Notes: a model not told the origin generated them from the letters alone. A stretch of 64,000 bases of DNA from an uncultured Eubacteriales bacterium (GCA_900550955.1 URUF01000006.1:22856-86855); one strand, 5' to 3'; numbered from the stretch's first letter, positions 9,537 to 18,766 are shown. Numbers and translations: made by a program.

Positions 9537-10394
9537 ATGCAAACCTTATGGACGCAGATCCGTACCTTGCTTTGGAACGTGTTCAACCGCCCCACCATCG
9601 CCGATATTCTGGATATCCTCATCGTGGCGTTTTTGCTTTACGAGCTGCTTATGCTCACCCGGGAAACCCGCGCCAGCGCCGTTCTCAAGGGCCTGGTTAC
9701 GCTGGTGGTGGCCAGCTGGGTAAGCGACCTTTTGGGCCTTACGGCGCTGAACTGGGTTTTGCGCAACGTGGTGAACAACGGCGCGGTGGTGCTGGTAATT
9801 TTGTTCCAGCCGGAGCTGCGCAAGGCGCTGGAGCAGCTGGGCCGCGGCGCGATACACAAAACCTCCCCCGGTACGGATATGGAAGAAAGCTCCCATATTG
9901 TGCGTGAAATTACCAACTGCCTGCTCACCCTGAGCCGCCGCCGCGTGGGCGCGCTGATTGTGATTGAGCAGCGCATCGGCCTAAAGGATATCGTGGAAAC
10001 GGGCACCACGCTCAATTCACAGATTTCCTCGGCCCTGCTGGAAAATATTTTTGAGCCCAACACGCCGCTGCACGACGGCGCGGTGCTGATTCGCGGCACG
10101 CGCATCATGGCGGCCGCCTGCATTTTAAGCCTTAGCGAGGGCAAGGGCATTAGCCGCGAGCTGGGCACCCGCCACCGCGCGGCCCTTGGCATTACCGAAA
10201 CCACCGACGCGATCTCCCTTATCGTAAGCGAAGAAACCGGCACCATCTCCATGGCGCGCGACGGCAGGCTGACCCGCCATTTGGACCGCGCCGCGCTTGA
10301 GGACGTGCTTACCTCCATCTACCATCAGAAGGAAACCGGGCTATGGTCCACCCTGATGGAAAAGACACGCCGTCGGAAAGGAGGCGCGGCATGA
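9537..10394 (+). CDS. cdaA: Diadenylate cyclase (c-di-AMP synthase)
   Basis: Membrane enzyme condensing two ATP into the essential second messenger c-di-AMP, which controls potassium and osmolyte transport and cell-wall homeostasis. The 285-residue protein has about three N-terminal membrane segments (within residues 20-92), then a DAC domain with both catalytic motifs: DGA at 180-182 and RHR at 212-214. The ATG at 9537 has GGGAGGGGA just upstream; a longer in-frame start overlaps the promoter region. The stop overlaps the cdaR start (ATGA). In many Firmicutes glmM follows cdaR; here other genes follow. Confidence 0.95.
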   Translation: MQTLWTQIRTLLWNVFNRPTIADILDILIVAFLLYELLMLTRETRASAVLKGLVTLVVASWVSDLLGLTALNWVLRNVVNNGAVVLVILFQPELRKALEQLGRGAIHKTSPGTDMEESSHIVREITNCLLTLSRRRVGALIVIEQRIGLKDIVETGTTLNSQISSALLENIFEPNTPLHDGAVLIRGTRIMAAACILSLSEGKGISRELGTRHRAALGITETTDAISLIVSEETGTISMARDGRLTRHLDRAALEDVLTSIYHQKETGLWSTLMEKTRRRKGGAA

Positions 10395-11737
10395 ATTTGG
10401 AACCCAAAAAGAACGGCGATCAGCCCCGCGTTAGCCTGCGCAAAGCGCTGAAAAGCGCTCCCCGCCATGGCTGGATGCTTTTATACCATAACTGGCCATG
10501 GAAGCTGCTCGCGCTGTTTCTGGCCGTTTGCTTATGGGCTGGCCTGATCAGCCAGGACGCTACCCTCACGCGCGAGCGCGTGTTTAACGATGTAGCCATC
10601 AGCGTAACCGGCGCGGATTCCCTGCGCCGCAACAGCGGCCTAATCGTCCTTTCCGGCCTGGAGGAAGACGCGCTTTCCGTGCGTCTGCACGTAAACGTGC
10701 CCCAGCGCGAGTACAACAGCGTGTCCGCCTCCAATTATAATCCCCGCGTGGATTTAACCCGCATTACCGGCACGGGCGAGCAAACCCTGCGGATTAACAC
10801 CACCTCCACCTCCACGTATGGCACTGTGCGCGCCGTAACGCCGGAAACCCTCACCGTTGTGGTTGACGAGTATGTGACCAATTACCGCGTGCCCGTATCC
10901 ATCAACCAAACAGGAGCCTATCCGCAGGGCTATTATGGCGGCGCGCCTACCGCCAACCCCTCCGTTGTAACGCTTAGCGGCCCCAAAAGCCTGGTGGATC
11001 GCATTACCCGCATCTGCGTGGACTTTGACGCTTCCCGCCTGGCTGCCAAAGAGGGCAAGGTACGCACGGCGTTGCCCATGCGCTTTTTCACCGACGAGGG
11101 CGAGGAGATAGAAAGCTCCCTGCTGGAGGTTACCAGCGCGGACGTGGTGCTGCGCACCATCATCGTGGAGCAGGAGCTGTATCCCACGCGCGCCATTCCC
11201 CTGTCCACCAAGGTGCTTACCAAGGGCGAGCCGGCGCTTGGTTATCAGCTCAAGGGGGTTACGGTTTCGCCCAGCGTGCTGCTGGCCGCCGGGGACGCGG
11301 AAAGCCTGGGCGCCGTGGAGGCCCTGTTTATTGACGAGCCTGTGGATATCAGCGAGCGCAGCGAATCCTTCACGGTGGAGGTACGGCTCAAAAAGCCCTC
11401 GGAGCTTGAGTACATCAGCGCCAACGCCGTTACCCTTACGGTTGAAATCGCCCCGATTACGGTTTCCCGCACGTTTGACGGGATCAAGCTGTACGCGCGC
11501 GGTATTGGCCAGGGATTGAGCGTGAAGCTGGGCGTGAAAACGCTCTCCGTGGCGCTTACGGGCCCGCAGCTGGTTGTAAATAACCTGCGCAGCGCCAACA
11601 TAAGCGGCTATGTGGATGTAAGCGGGCTGGAAGCCGGGGACTACGAGCTGCCCATACAGCTGCACGTGGAGGACCGGGATATGTCCGCATTGAGCTATAC
11701 GGCCACGCCGTCCACCGTTTCGGTAACGCTGGAATAA
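10391..11737 (+). CDS. cdaR: CdaR, YbbR-domain regulator of the diadenylate cyclase
   Basis: Membrane-anchored partner that binds CdaA and modulates c-di-AMP synthesis. The 448-residue protein has one membrane helix near residues 37-55 and an extracytoplasmic part made of YbbR repeats, about three or four of them, recognisable by recurring segments with V-x-L-x-GP and VDLS-like strands (for example VTLSGPKSLVDRI and VALTGPQLVVNNL). Translation is coupled to cdaA through ATGA with GGAGGCG just before it. Confidence 0.9.
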   Translation: MNLEPKKNGDQPRVSLRKALKSAPRHGWMLLYHNWPWKLLALFLAVCLWAGLISQDATLTRERVFNDVAISVTGADSLRRNSGLIVLSGLEEDALSVRLHVNVPQREYNSVSASNYNPRVDLTRITGTGEQTLRINTTSTSTYGTVRAVTPETLTVVVDEYVTNYRVPVSINQTGAYPQGYYGGAPTANPSVVTLSGPKSLVDRITRICVDFDASRLAAKEGKVRTALPMRFFTDEGEEIESSLLEVTSADVVLRTIIVEQELYPTRAIPLSTKVLTKGEPALGYQLKGVTVSPSVLLAAGDAESLGAVEALFIDEPVDISERSESFTVEVRLKKPSELEYISANAVTLTVEIAPITVSRTFDGIKLYARGIGQGLSVKLGVKTLSVALTGPQLVVNNLRSANISGYVDVSGLEAGDYELPIQLHVEDRDMSALSYTATPSTVSVTLE

Positions 11738-11758
11738 TTTTTTGGAAAGGAGCCGGGA

Positions 11759-12859
11759 ATGAACGGCTTTGCCAATACGCTTCTGACCCTGCTGCTAAGC
11801 TGGCTGCGGGCGTTAATCAACAACATATGGCGCGTGCTTTCCAGCGAGGATGGCGGCGCGTTCTACCAGTTTTTGTCCAAAAACTGGAAGGTCTTGGTGC
11901 TGCTTTTATGCATAGGCGGCTTTGTGATTGACCGCGTCATCTACCTATTCCGGTGGCGGCCCTATTATGTGTGGATGAGCCGGCATGGCCGCCGGCGGCG
12001 CGCGTCCGCCGCCCCTGTTGAGCCGGACGCGCCCGAGGATGCGCCTTTGGCCGCCGCGGAGCCCTATGAGCAGGAAGCGCCCTATGCCCAGCCGGAACCT
12101 TTGCCCTACGCGCCGCCTTCCGGCGGCGTCCAGGTATACGAACCCATAAACACCTTTGCGCCGGAGGCGGAAACCCGTGTTTTTGAAGCGGCGCGCACCG
12201 GCTTCCAGCCGGAGGTTGTAAACTACGCCCCCGCCGCGCCTGACTTTGCGCCGCAAACCGCCTATATGCCCGCTCAGCCAGAGGCGCTTGAACCTGTTTT
12301 TGACGAGGAACCCGTTTGGGAGGCAGGCGCTGCCTGGCAAAACCCCGCCGAGGGGATGACGGATTCCTTTGGCATGCCCAAGCCCGAGCCCATAGCCTAT
12401 ATCCGGGATATGCAGGCGGGCTTTGCGCCGCCCGTGCCGCCGGAGCAGCTCTATGCGCCGCCCGCCGCCACGGCGCAGCCGCCTGTTGAGGCCGTGCATC
12501 CGGGCCTGGACGAGGCGGCCTTCCGTCAAAGCTTTGGCCTTACGCAGCCGCCGCCCATCGCCCCGCCCGGGCCCTCTTTCCCCGAGGAAGCGTGGGAGGA
12601 TGAAACCGAACCCCAGGATAGCCGTTTGTTTGTGATGCGCGCGCCGGCATTTCAGCCCTTCACCGCCCGCAGCGACGGCGACGCGGGCAAGGCCCGCGGC
12701 CCGTTGGCCCGCCTGGCCAAGAAAGCGCGCGACCTTGTGGGCGGGGATGATGAGGAGAACCGTCCCACCATACACGATTTACAGTCCACGGTGGATGTGT
12801 CCCAGGCCTTTCACGAGCCGGTGTATCCCCAACCCAGGCAAGGCGGTGACGAGGAATGA
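11759..12859 (+). CDS. Unrecognised Pro/Ala/Glu-rich membrane protein in the c-di-AMP operon
   Basis: I do not recognise this 366-residue protein. It starts with a short hydrophobic stretch (about 5-25), then a clear membrane helix (about 43-64) followed by an Arg-rich stop-transfer segment near 76-82. The remaining 280 residues are low-complexity, rich in Pro, Ala and Glu with repeated Tyr-Ala-Pro-Pro and Gln-Pro-Glu type units, and probably disordered in the cytoplasm. A basic patch and a short ordered-looking C-terminus (about 315-366) end the protein. AAGGAG lies eight bases before the ATG. It follows cdaR by 21 bases and overlaps the next gene by ATGA, so it belongs to the operon. Confidence 0.75.
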   Translation: MNGFANTLLTLLLSWLRALINNIWRVLSSEDGGAFYQFLSKNWKVLVLLLCIGGFVIDRVIYLFRWRPYYVWMSRHGRRRRASAAPVEPDAPEDAPLAAAEPYEQEAPYAQPEPLPYAPPSGGVQVYEPINTFAPEAETRVFEAARTGFQPEVVNYAPAAPDFAPQTAYMPAQPEALEPVFDEEPVWEAGAAWQNPAEGMTDSFGMPKPEPIAYIRDMQAGFAPPVPPEQLYAPPAATAQPPVEAVHPGLDEAAFRQSFGLTQPPPIAPPGPSFPEEAWEDETEPQDSRLFVMRAPAFQPFTARSDGDAGKARGPLARLAKKARDLVGGDDEENRPTIHDLQSTVDVSQAFHEPVYPQPRQGGDEE

Positions 12860-13554
12860 GCTATCCCTTCGGCAGCCGCTACACCATTTTGGTGGGCAAC
12901 TACGGAAGCGGCAAAACGGAGCTTTCCATCGCCATCGCCCGCCGTTTGCGCGCACAAAAGCAGGGCCGCGTGGCGCTGGTAGATCTGGATATCGTCAATC
13001 CCTATTTTCGCAGCGCGGAGCAGCGCGCGCTATTGGAAGGCGAGGGCATAGAGGTGTATATGCCCTCCTTTGCTATGTCCACGGTGGATATTCCCGCCCT
13101 GCCTGCGGCCATTCAGGCGGTATTTGAGCAGCCCTTCGCCCATGTGGTGATCGACGTGGGCGGCGACGATACAGGGGCCACCGCGCTGGGCCGCTATGCG
13201 CCCTATTTGGCCCGGGTGCGCGGCGAAACCAGCGTGCTTTACGTAGTAAACCCCTGCCGTCCCCTAAGCGGCACGGCGGATGAGATCGCCGCGTTGTTTT
13301 CGCTCATTGCGCGCCAGGCGCGGCTTACGCCGGATTGCCTGGTGAACAACGCCAATTTGCAGGAGCAAACCACCCCGGAGGTGCTCATCCAGGCGCAGGA
13401 AACGCTCATGCAGGCCTCTGCAAGGCTTGGCGCACCGCTTGCCATGGTTGCGGGACGCGAGGCGCTTCGCGCCGCGCTGCCTGCGGAAATGCAGGCCATG
13501 TACTTTGCCTTTGAGCCCCTGATGAAACCCGAATGGCTGGTGGACGCGCCATGA
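12856..13554 (+). CDS. P-loop ATPase of the MinD/CobQ-like group
   Basis: Soluble NTPase of 232 residues. A Walker A loop is present at 14-21 (GNYGSGKT) and a segment after strand 2, VDLDIVNPYFRS (about 42-53), resembles the switch region of SIMIBI-class ATPases; a Walker B-like VIDVGGDDTG follows (about 96-105). No deviant-Walker Lys of ParA type (KGG) is seen. The protein is uniformly folded with no membrane segment. It is coupled by ATGA overlaps to both the membrane protein before it and the methyltransferase after it. The function is unknown; action on the preceding membrane protein is an inference from coupling. Confidence 0.75.
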   Translation: MSYPFGSRYTILVGNYGSGKTELSIAIARRLRAQKQGRVALVDLDIVNPYFRSAEQRALLEGEGIEVYMPSFAMSTVDIPALPAAIQAVFEQPFAHVVIDVGGDDTGATALGRYAPYLARVRGETSVLYVVNPCRPLSGTADEIAALFSLIARQARLTPDCLVNNANLQEQTTPEVLIQAQETLMQASARLGAPLAMVAGREALRAALPAEMQAMYFAFEPLMKPEWLVDAP

Positions 13555-14906
13555 ACTATCCCCTGCCCGAGGCGTTTGCAGCCCGTATGCGCGCCCAGCT
13601 CGGTCCCGAGGCGGACGCGTATTTTGCCGCTTTGGAGGCCCCCTATCTGCGCGGCCTGCGCCTGAACCCGCGCAAGCCGCTGCCGGCCCAGGCGCAAAGC
13701 ATGGTGGACGGCCTTTTGGAGCCCATTCCGTGGTGCGCCGCGTTTGGGCGCTATCTCTCCCTGGAAAGCGCCGCGGGGTCCGACCCGCTGCATGAGGCGG
13801 GCGCGTATTATTTGCAGGAGCCCAGCGCCATGGCCCCTGTAAGCGTGCTTGCGCCCAGACCCGGCGAACGCGTGCTGGATTTTTGCGCGGCCCCCGGCGG
13901 CAAAAGCACGCAAATCGCCGGCGCGCTGAAGGGCGAAGGGCTGCTGGTATGCAACGAGCCCGTGCCGGGCCGCGCCAAAATTCTAAGCCGCAATATTGAA
14001 CGTATGGGCGTGGAAAACGCGCTGGTGGTAAGCGCAGAGCCCGAAACCCTCGCGCCGCTGTGGGAGGAGGCGTTCGACGCGGTTTTGGTGGACGCGCCGT
14101 GCAGCGGGGAGGGCATGTTCCGCCGCCATCCCGAAACGCGAAAGGAATGGACGGCGCAATCCCCCGCCGGCTGCGCCGCGCGGCAAAGCCGCATCCTTGC
14201 CTGCGCGGCGCGCATGCTGCGTCCCGGGGGCAGGCTGGTATACAGCACCTGCACCCTCAACCAAGAGGAAAACGAGCAGGTTGTTGCCGGGGCGCTTCGC
14301 GCCCATGCCGGTTTGTATACCATGCCCTTTTCCCTGCCCGTGGACGGCGGACGCGTATGGGACGCGCCGGAGGGCATGCTGCGCCTTTACCCGCACAAGC
14401 TGCGCGGCGAGGGGCATTTTGTGGCCCTGCTGGGCAAGCGCGGGCAAGCCGCAGATGGCGGGCCCTTTGCCCCGGCGGCCAACCGGCTCGCCGCGCCGAA
14501 CAAGCCTTTGCTCGCGGCCTATAACGCGTTTGCAAAGCCGTTTCATCCCGCCCGCCTGCCGGAGGCAAACGCGCAATTTGGCGCTTTCCTGATAAGCTGC
14601 CCCGAGCTGCCGCCGCTGGACGGCGTCAAGGTGCTGCGCGCGGGCATTCAGCTTGGCGCGCTCAAGGGCAAGGCGTTTGCGCCGGATCACGCGCTGGCCA
14701 TGGCGCTGCCCCTGCCCCTTGCGCTGCCCGCGCTCCCGCTCACCCGCGAGCAGGCGCTCCTTTACCAGCGCGGCGAAACGCTGCCCGCGCCCGACGCGCT
14801 TACCGGCTACGCGCTGGCAACCTATATGGGGCTGGCGCTGGGCTTTGGCAAGGCCAGCGGCGGGCAATTCAAAAACCACTATCCAAAGGGCCTGCGCAGG
14901 CCCTAA
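13551..14906 (+). CDS. RsmF/NOL1-NOP2-Sun family RNA m5C methyltransferase
   Basis: SAM-dependent enzyme making 5-methylcytosine in rRNA (C1407 of 16S rRNA for RsmF; other positions in Gram-positive relatives). The 451-residue protein has the SAM loop FCAAPGGKST (111-120), motif IV DAPCSGEG with C184 and motif VI STCTLNQEEN with the catalytic C234, so both cysteines are intact. The C-terminal 170 residues match the RsmF-type RNA-binding extension in layout. The start overlaps the ATPase stop. The exact target base cannot be read from sequence. Confidence 0.88.
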   Translation: MNYPLPEAFAARMRAQLGPEADAYFAALEAPYLRGLRLNPRKPLPAQAQSMVDGLLEPIPWCAAFGRYLSLESAAGSDPLHEAGAYYLQEPSAMAPVSVLAPRPGERVLDFCAAPGGKSTQIAGALKGEGLLVCNEPVPGRAKILSRNIERMGVENALVVSAEPETLAPLWEEAFDAVLVDAPCSGEGMFRRHPETRKEWTAQSPAGCAARQSRILACAARMLRPGGRLVYSTCTLNQEENEQVVAGALRAHAGLYTMPFSLPVDGGRVWDAPEGMLRLYPHKLRGEGHFVALLGKRGQAADGGPFAPAANRLAAPNKPLLAAYNAFAKPFHPARLPEANAQFGAFLISCPELPPLDGVKVLRAGIQLGALKGKAFAPDHALAMALPLPLALPALPLTREQALLYQRGETLPAPDALTGYALATYMGLALGFGKASGGQFKNHYPKGLRRP

Positions 14907-14924
14907 CCCAAAGGAGAACCCGCC

Positions 14925-15860
14925 ATGCAATACATCCGTTTGAAGGGGATTGACCTGCCTGTTTCCCGCCTGTGCGTGGGCGGCTGCCCTGCAGGGGAAT
15001 ACGGCTGGGGCAAGGTGGATCACGCGCAAATCGAAAGCGCAATCCGCCGCGCCTACGAGCTGGGCCTTACTTTTTTCGATACCGCCGATACCTACGGCCT
15101 GGGCCGTTCAGAGCAAAACATGGGCGAGGTCCTTCATCCCGTGCGCGACCGCGTGGTAATCGCCACCAAGTTCGGCGTGCGTGTGGAGGGCGGCAAAACC
15201 TTCTACGATAATTCTCCCGCCTATATCGACCGCGCGCTTGGCGAAAGCCTGAAGCGCCTGAATACCGATTATATCGATCTATACCAGGTGCATTATCTGG
15301 ACGGGCGCACCCCCGTGGACGAGCTGATGGAGGCGCTTATCCGCCACAAGCGCAGCGGTAAAATACGCGCCATCGGGCTAAGCAACATCACGCCGGAGCA
15401 GGCGAAGGCCTTTGCGCCGTATGCGCAGAAAATCGCCACGTTTCAAAACCATTACAGCCTGGCGCACCGGGACGGCGAGGCCGCCATGCGCCAAAGCGCC
15501 CAAATCCTTTCCGCCGCTCCCCTCACGTGGGGCAGCCTGGGCCAGGGCGTCTTAACGGGCAAGTATGGCGCGGATGTGCATTTTGATAAGGACGACCGCC
15601 GCAGCCGTGCCGTGTACGATAACTTCTACGGGGATAAGCTGCAAAAGAACCTGCGTATTGTGGAAACCATGCGCCCCATCGCGGAGGCGCACGGCGTGCC
15701 CGTGGCCGCCGTAGCCGTGCGTTGGATTTTGGATCATCTTCCCGGCAGCGTGGTCATCGCGGGCATGAAAACCCCCGCGCAGGCGCAAAGCAACGCCATC
15801 GCCCTGGGCTTTTCGCTTACGCAGGCGGAGCTTGCCGCGCTTGACGGGGTTTCGCGGTAA
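14925..15860 (+). CDS. Aldo/keto reductase
   Basis: NADPH-dependent oxidoreductase with a TIM-barrel fold, 311 residues. The catalytic tetrad is visible: Asp52 and Tyr57 in FFDTADTYG, Lys82 in IATKFGV and the His of LYQVHYLD. The C-terminal cofactor-binding part is present. It has its own strong RBS (AAAGGAG, eight bases) 18 bases after the methyltransferase and ends at a bidirectional terminator, so it is probably the last gene of the cdaA transcript. The substrate is unknown. Confidence 0.9.
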   Translation: MQYIRLKGIDLPVSRLCVGGCPAGEYGWGKVDHAQIESAIRRAYELGLTFFDTADTYGLGRSEQNMGEVLHPVRDRVVIATKFGVRVEGGKTFYDNSPAYIDRALGESLKRLNTDYIDLYQVHYLDGRTPVDELMEALIRHKRSGKIRAIGLSNITPEQAKAFAPYAQKIATFQNHYSLAHRDGEAAMRQSAQILSAAPLTWGSLGQGVLTGKYGADVHFDKDDRRSRAVYDNFYGDKLQKNLRIVETMRPIAEAHGVPVAAVAVRWILDHLPGSVVIAGMKTPAQAQSNAIALGFSLTQAELAALDGVSR

Positions 15861-15876
15861 GCTTTTATAGATTGTG

Positions 15877-15916
15877 AAACGGGCCCGGGGCTTGATAAAA
15901 AGCTCCGGGCCCGTTT
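15877..15916. terminator. Bidirectional terminator between convergent genes
   Basis: A 17-base-pair stem with one G-U type mismatch (15877-15893 with 15900-15916) and a 6-base loop, with A runs on one side and T runs on the other. It serves the aldo/keto reductase on the plus strand and the acyl-CoA synthetase on the minus strand. Confidence 0.85.
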
Positions 15917-15928
15917 GCCGTTTCAGGC

Positions 15929-18088
15929 TCATTTCAGGTACAGGTTCATCAAATCCGCGTCATACTCCTGATCGCCGATGCGGAAGAAACTGCGGTAGGT
16001 GCCTATGCGCTCAAAGCCCATCTTCTGATACAGGTTGATGGCGCTGGCATTGTCGGAGCGCACCTCCAGCTCGATCACTTCGATGCCCCCGGCGCGCGCG
16101 TGCTCGATCAGCCGGTTCATCATTTGGGTGCCCACGCCGCGGTGCCAGAACTTTTGCCGAACGCTGATTGCCAGCGCCGCGCGGTGCGAGGCGCGTCCGT
16201 GCATGCCCTTCAGCGACGCCACGGAGGCAAGCTCCGCGCCGATGTAGCCCACCAGCATCACGCTCTTGCCGCTCACCGCGCCGATATAGGCCTGCTCATC
16301 CTCCACGGTCATATGTGCAAAGCCATCCGCGCCAAACATCAGGTTATCGGATTCGCCGCCCACCCGGTTTAGATATGCCAGCATGGCCTGCGCATCCTCC
16401 GGCCGCGCCTTGCGCACAATCAGGCGCTCCGCGCCCGTGCCGGCGTCCGTATTGCGAATCAGCTTGCGCTGAATTTTGCCGCTGATGGTTTTGGGCAGCT
16501 CGTCCACAAACTCCACAATGCGCGGGTATTTATAGGGAGCCGTTACCTTTTTCACATGGTTTTGCAGCTCCTTAATGAGCGCTTCGCTGGGTTCGTAGCC
16601 CCTGTTTTTCACCAGCACCACGGTGGCCTTCACCACCTGGCCGCGGTCGGGATGCGGCACGGCGGTCACGGCGCATTCCAGCACGGCGGGGTGCGTAAGC
16701 AGCGCGCTTTCCACCTCAAACGGCCCAATGCGGTATCCGCTGGACTTGATCACATCGTCGCTGCGGCCGATGAAGTTGAAATACCCGTCCACATCGCGCC
16801 AGGCCATATCGCCGGTATGGTACATGCCGTCATAAAACACCGCGTCCGTCTGCTCCTGGTTGCGGTAATAGCCCAAAAACAGCCCGGCGGGATGGCCCTT
16901 ATCCAGCCTTACAACAATCTCGCCCTCCACGCCGTCCTCCACATCGTGGCCCTGCTCGTCCACCAAGGCGATGTCATAGGCGGGAGAGGGGCGGCCCGTG
17001 CTGCCGGTTTTGGGCTCCATCCACTTGCTGGTCATCAAAAGCGGCGTGGTTTCGCTCTGGCCAAAGCCCTCGTGGATTTTTACCCCGGTCTGGCGGTAGA
17101 ACTGCTCGTACACCTCGGGATTGAGCGCCTCGCCCGCGCAGTTGGCCCAGCGCAGGGCGCTCAGGTCATAGCGGCTCAAATCCTCCTTAATCATGAAGCG
17201 GTACACCGTCGGCGGCGCGCAGAAGCTGGTAACGCGATACTTTGCGAGCATCCTTAGCAGATCCGGCGCAATAAAACGGTCAAAGTCGTACACAAACAGC
17301 GTCGCGCCGCAAATCCACTGCCCGTACAGCTTTCCCCAGCCGGCCTTGGCCCAGCCCGTATCGGCCACGGCGATGTGGATATCGCCGTCGCCCAGGTTAT
17401 GCCAATAATACGCCGTTACCGTCTGCGCAAGGGGATAGGTCCAGCTGTGCGCCGCCATTTTGGGCATGCCGGTGGTGCCGCTGGTAAAGTACATGAGCAT
17501 GATATCGTCGTTATTGGGCAGCTCCTGCGGCTTTTCCCATACATCGGAGGCGGCGGAAAGCGCCTCGTCAAAATCAAGGAAGCCTTCGGCCCGGCCCAGC
17601 GTAAACAGCGCCTCCAGCGTATCGCACTCCTTGGCGGCGGTCAGCACATTGGCGCGCACCTCCGGCTCCTCCACGCATATCACGGCGCGCGCGCTGGACG
17701 CCTGCACGCGGTACACAATATCCTTTTTCTGCAGCTGCGCCGTGGCGGGAATCAGCACGCAGCCCACCTTGAGCAGGCCCACCGCCGCCACCCAATACTG
17801 CCAGCGGCGCTTGAGCATCAAAACAACCGGGTCGCCCTTTGCAAGGCCATGCGCCCGAAACACATTGGCGGCCTGGTTGCTCATACGGCTGATATCGCCA
17901 AAGGTAAAGGAGCGCTCGTTCCCCTTCACATCGCACCAGATGAGCGCGCGTTTTTCGGGCGAAATGCGCGCGTATTCGTCCACAATGTCATAGGCAAAGT
18001 GGAAGCGCGGGGGCACGGTTAAGGTAAAGTTTTTTTCAAAATCTTCCTGAGAGGTCAAGTCGGTACGGATATAACGGTCAGCCAGCAT
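15929..18088 (-). CDS. AMP-forming acyl-CoA synthetase fused to a C-terminal GNAT domain
   Basis: Two-domain enzyme of 719 residues. Residues 1-545 are a complete acyl-adenylate-forming ligase of the acetyl/medium-chain type: the P-loop TSGTTGMPK (202-210), the hinge region around GRSDDVIKSSGYRIGP and the A10 motif PKTISGKIQRK with the catalytic Lys538. Residues 556-719 are a full GNAT acetyltransferase with the acetyl-CoA loop (RQKFWHRGVGTQ) and a LYQKMGFERIG end. It activates a carboxylic acid to its CoA thioester; the chain length is not determinable. The ATG used has AAGGAG 12 bases upstream; a TTG 42 bases earlier is an alternative. It lies just downstream of the XRE-cupin regulator, a pairing common in Clostridia. 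Confidence 0.88.
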   Translation of the reverse strand: MLADRYIRTDLTSQEDFEKNFTLTVPPRFHFAYDIVDEYARISPEKRALIWCDVKGNERSFTFGDISRMSNQAANVFRAHGLAKGDPVVLMLKRRWQYWVAAVGLLKVGCVLIPATAQLQKKDIVYRVQASSARAVICVEEPEVRANVLTAAKECDTLEALFTLGRAEGFLDFDEALSAASDVWEKPQELPNNDDIMLMYFTSGTTGMPKMAAHSWTYPLAQTVTAYYWHNLGDGDIHIAVADTGWAKAGWGKLYGQWICGATLFVYDFDRFIAPDLLRMLAKYRVTSFCAPPTVYRFMIKEDLSRYDLSALRWANCAGEALNPEVYEQFYRQTGVKIHEGFGQSETTPLLMTSKWMEPKTGSTGRPSPAYDIALVDEQGHDVEDGVEGEIVVRLDKGHPAGLFLGYYRNQEQTDAVFYDGMYHTGDMAWRDVDGYFNFIGRSDDVIKSSGYRIGPFEVESALLTHPAVLECAVTAVPHPDRGQVVKATVVLVKNRGYEPSEALIKELQNHVKKVTAPYKYPRIVEFVDELPKTISGKIQRKLIRNTDAGTGAERLIVRKARPEDAQAMLAYLNRVGGESDNLMFGADGFAHMTVEDEQAYIGAVSGKSVMLVGYIGAELASVASLKGMHGRASHRAALAISVRQKFWHRGVGTQMMNRLIEHARAGGIEVIELEVRSDNASAINLYQKMGFERIGTYRSFFRIGDQEYDADLMNLYLK

Positions 18089-18134
18089 ACGGTTTTCATA
18101 CTCCTTCGCTGCGGCGGACAAACAGCCCAAACGT

Positions 18135-18692
18135 TTAGGGAATCACAATCGCCAAAAACTGCACCGGCTCGCCGCCCACGGCCTCCATGGCATGGGGCGT
18201 GCGCGAATCGTAATACACGCTGTCGCCGGGGTGCAAAACCACATCGTTTTTGCCAATGATAATATGCATGGTGCCCGAAAGGATGTAGTCAAACTCCTGC
18301 CCATCGTGGCTGTTGGGCACAAGGGTTTTGTTATCCTCGGGGGCTACGGTTACATACATGGGCTCAATCTTTCGGTGTACAAAGTTATACGCCAGGTTGC
18401 GGTACACGTACTGGTCATGGCAGCTGGTTTCCACCTGGCCCTTGCCGGCGCGGGTTACGCTAAGCACGTTCAGACGGGGCGCTTCGCCGGTTAACAGCTC
18501 CGTCATGTCCACATGAAAGACTTCGCCGATCTTCACCAGAAAGCTGATGGGCATGTCTACTTCGCCGCTCTCATATTTGCGGTACTCGTCCACGGGTACG
18601 TTCAATGCCTCGGCCATTTGCTCGACGGTGTAGTCCGAGATTTCGCGAAGGTCCAAAATTCGCATGGCGACTTGCTTCACAGGATCGGACAT
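18135..18692 (-). CDS. XRE-family regulator with C-terminal cupin domain
   Basis: Transcription factor of 185 residues. The N-terminal helix-turn-helix (about 8-62, with SDYTVEQMAEALNV as the first helices) is followed by a cupin barrel (about 105-180) with the expected metal or ligand motifs (SHDGQEFDYILSG and HPGDSVYYDSRTPHAM). Relatives sense small molecules and control neighbouring catabolic genes. The start has AAGGAGG 11 bases upstream; the longer in-frame start is weaker. Together with the acyl-CoA synthetase 47 bases downstream it probably forms an autoregulated unit; the ligand could be an acyl-CoA or its acid, which is inference. Confidence 0.88.
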   Translation of the reverse strand: MSDPVKQVAMRILDLREISDYTVEQMAEALNVPVDEYRKYESGEVDMPISFLVKIGEVFHVDMTELLTGEAPRLNVLSVTRAGKGQVETSCHDQYVYRNLAYNFVHRKIEPMYVTVAPEDNKTLVPNSHDGQEFDYILSGTMHIIIGKNDVVLHPGDSVYYDSRTPHAMEAVGGEPVQFLAIVIP

Positions 18693-18736
18693 AACGGGTG
18701 CGCCTCCTTTTTGCCCCATCTGGGCTGCTTTGGCGT

Positions 18737-18766
18737 ATTATAGCACAGAAGCGTCCGGCGGCGCAA
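18737..18766 (-). promoter_or_regulatory. Sigma-A promoter of the XRE-cupin/acyl-CoA synthetase unit
   Basis: On the minus strand TTGCGC and a perfect TATAAT are separated by 18 bases, with TGC forming an extended -10. It is 45 bases upstream of the regulator start. Confidence 0.65.
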
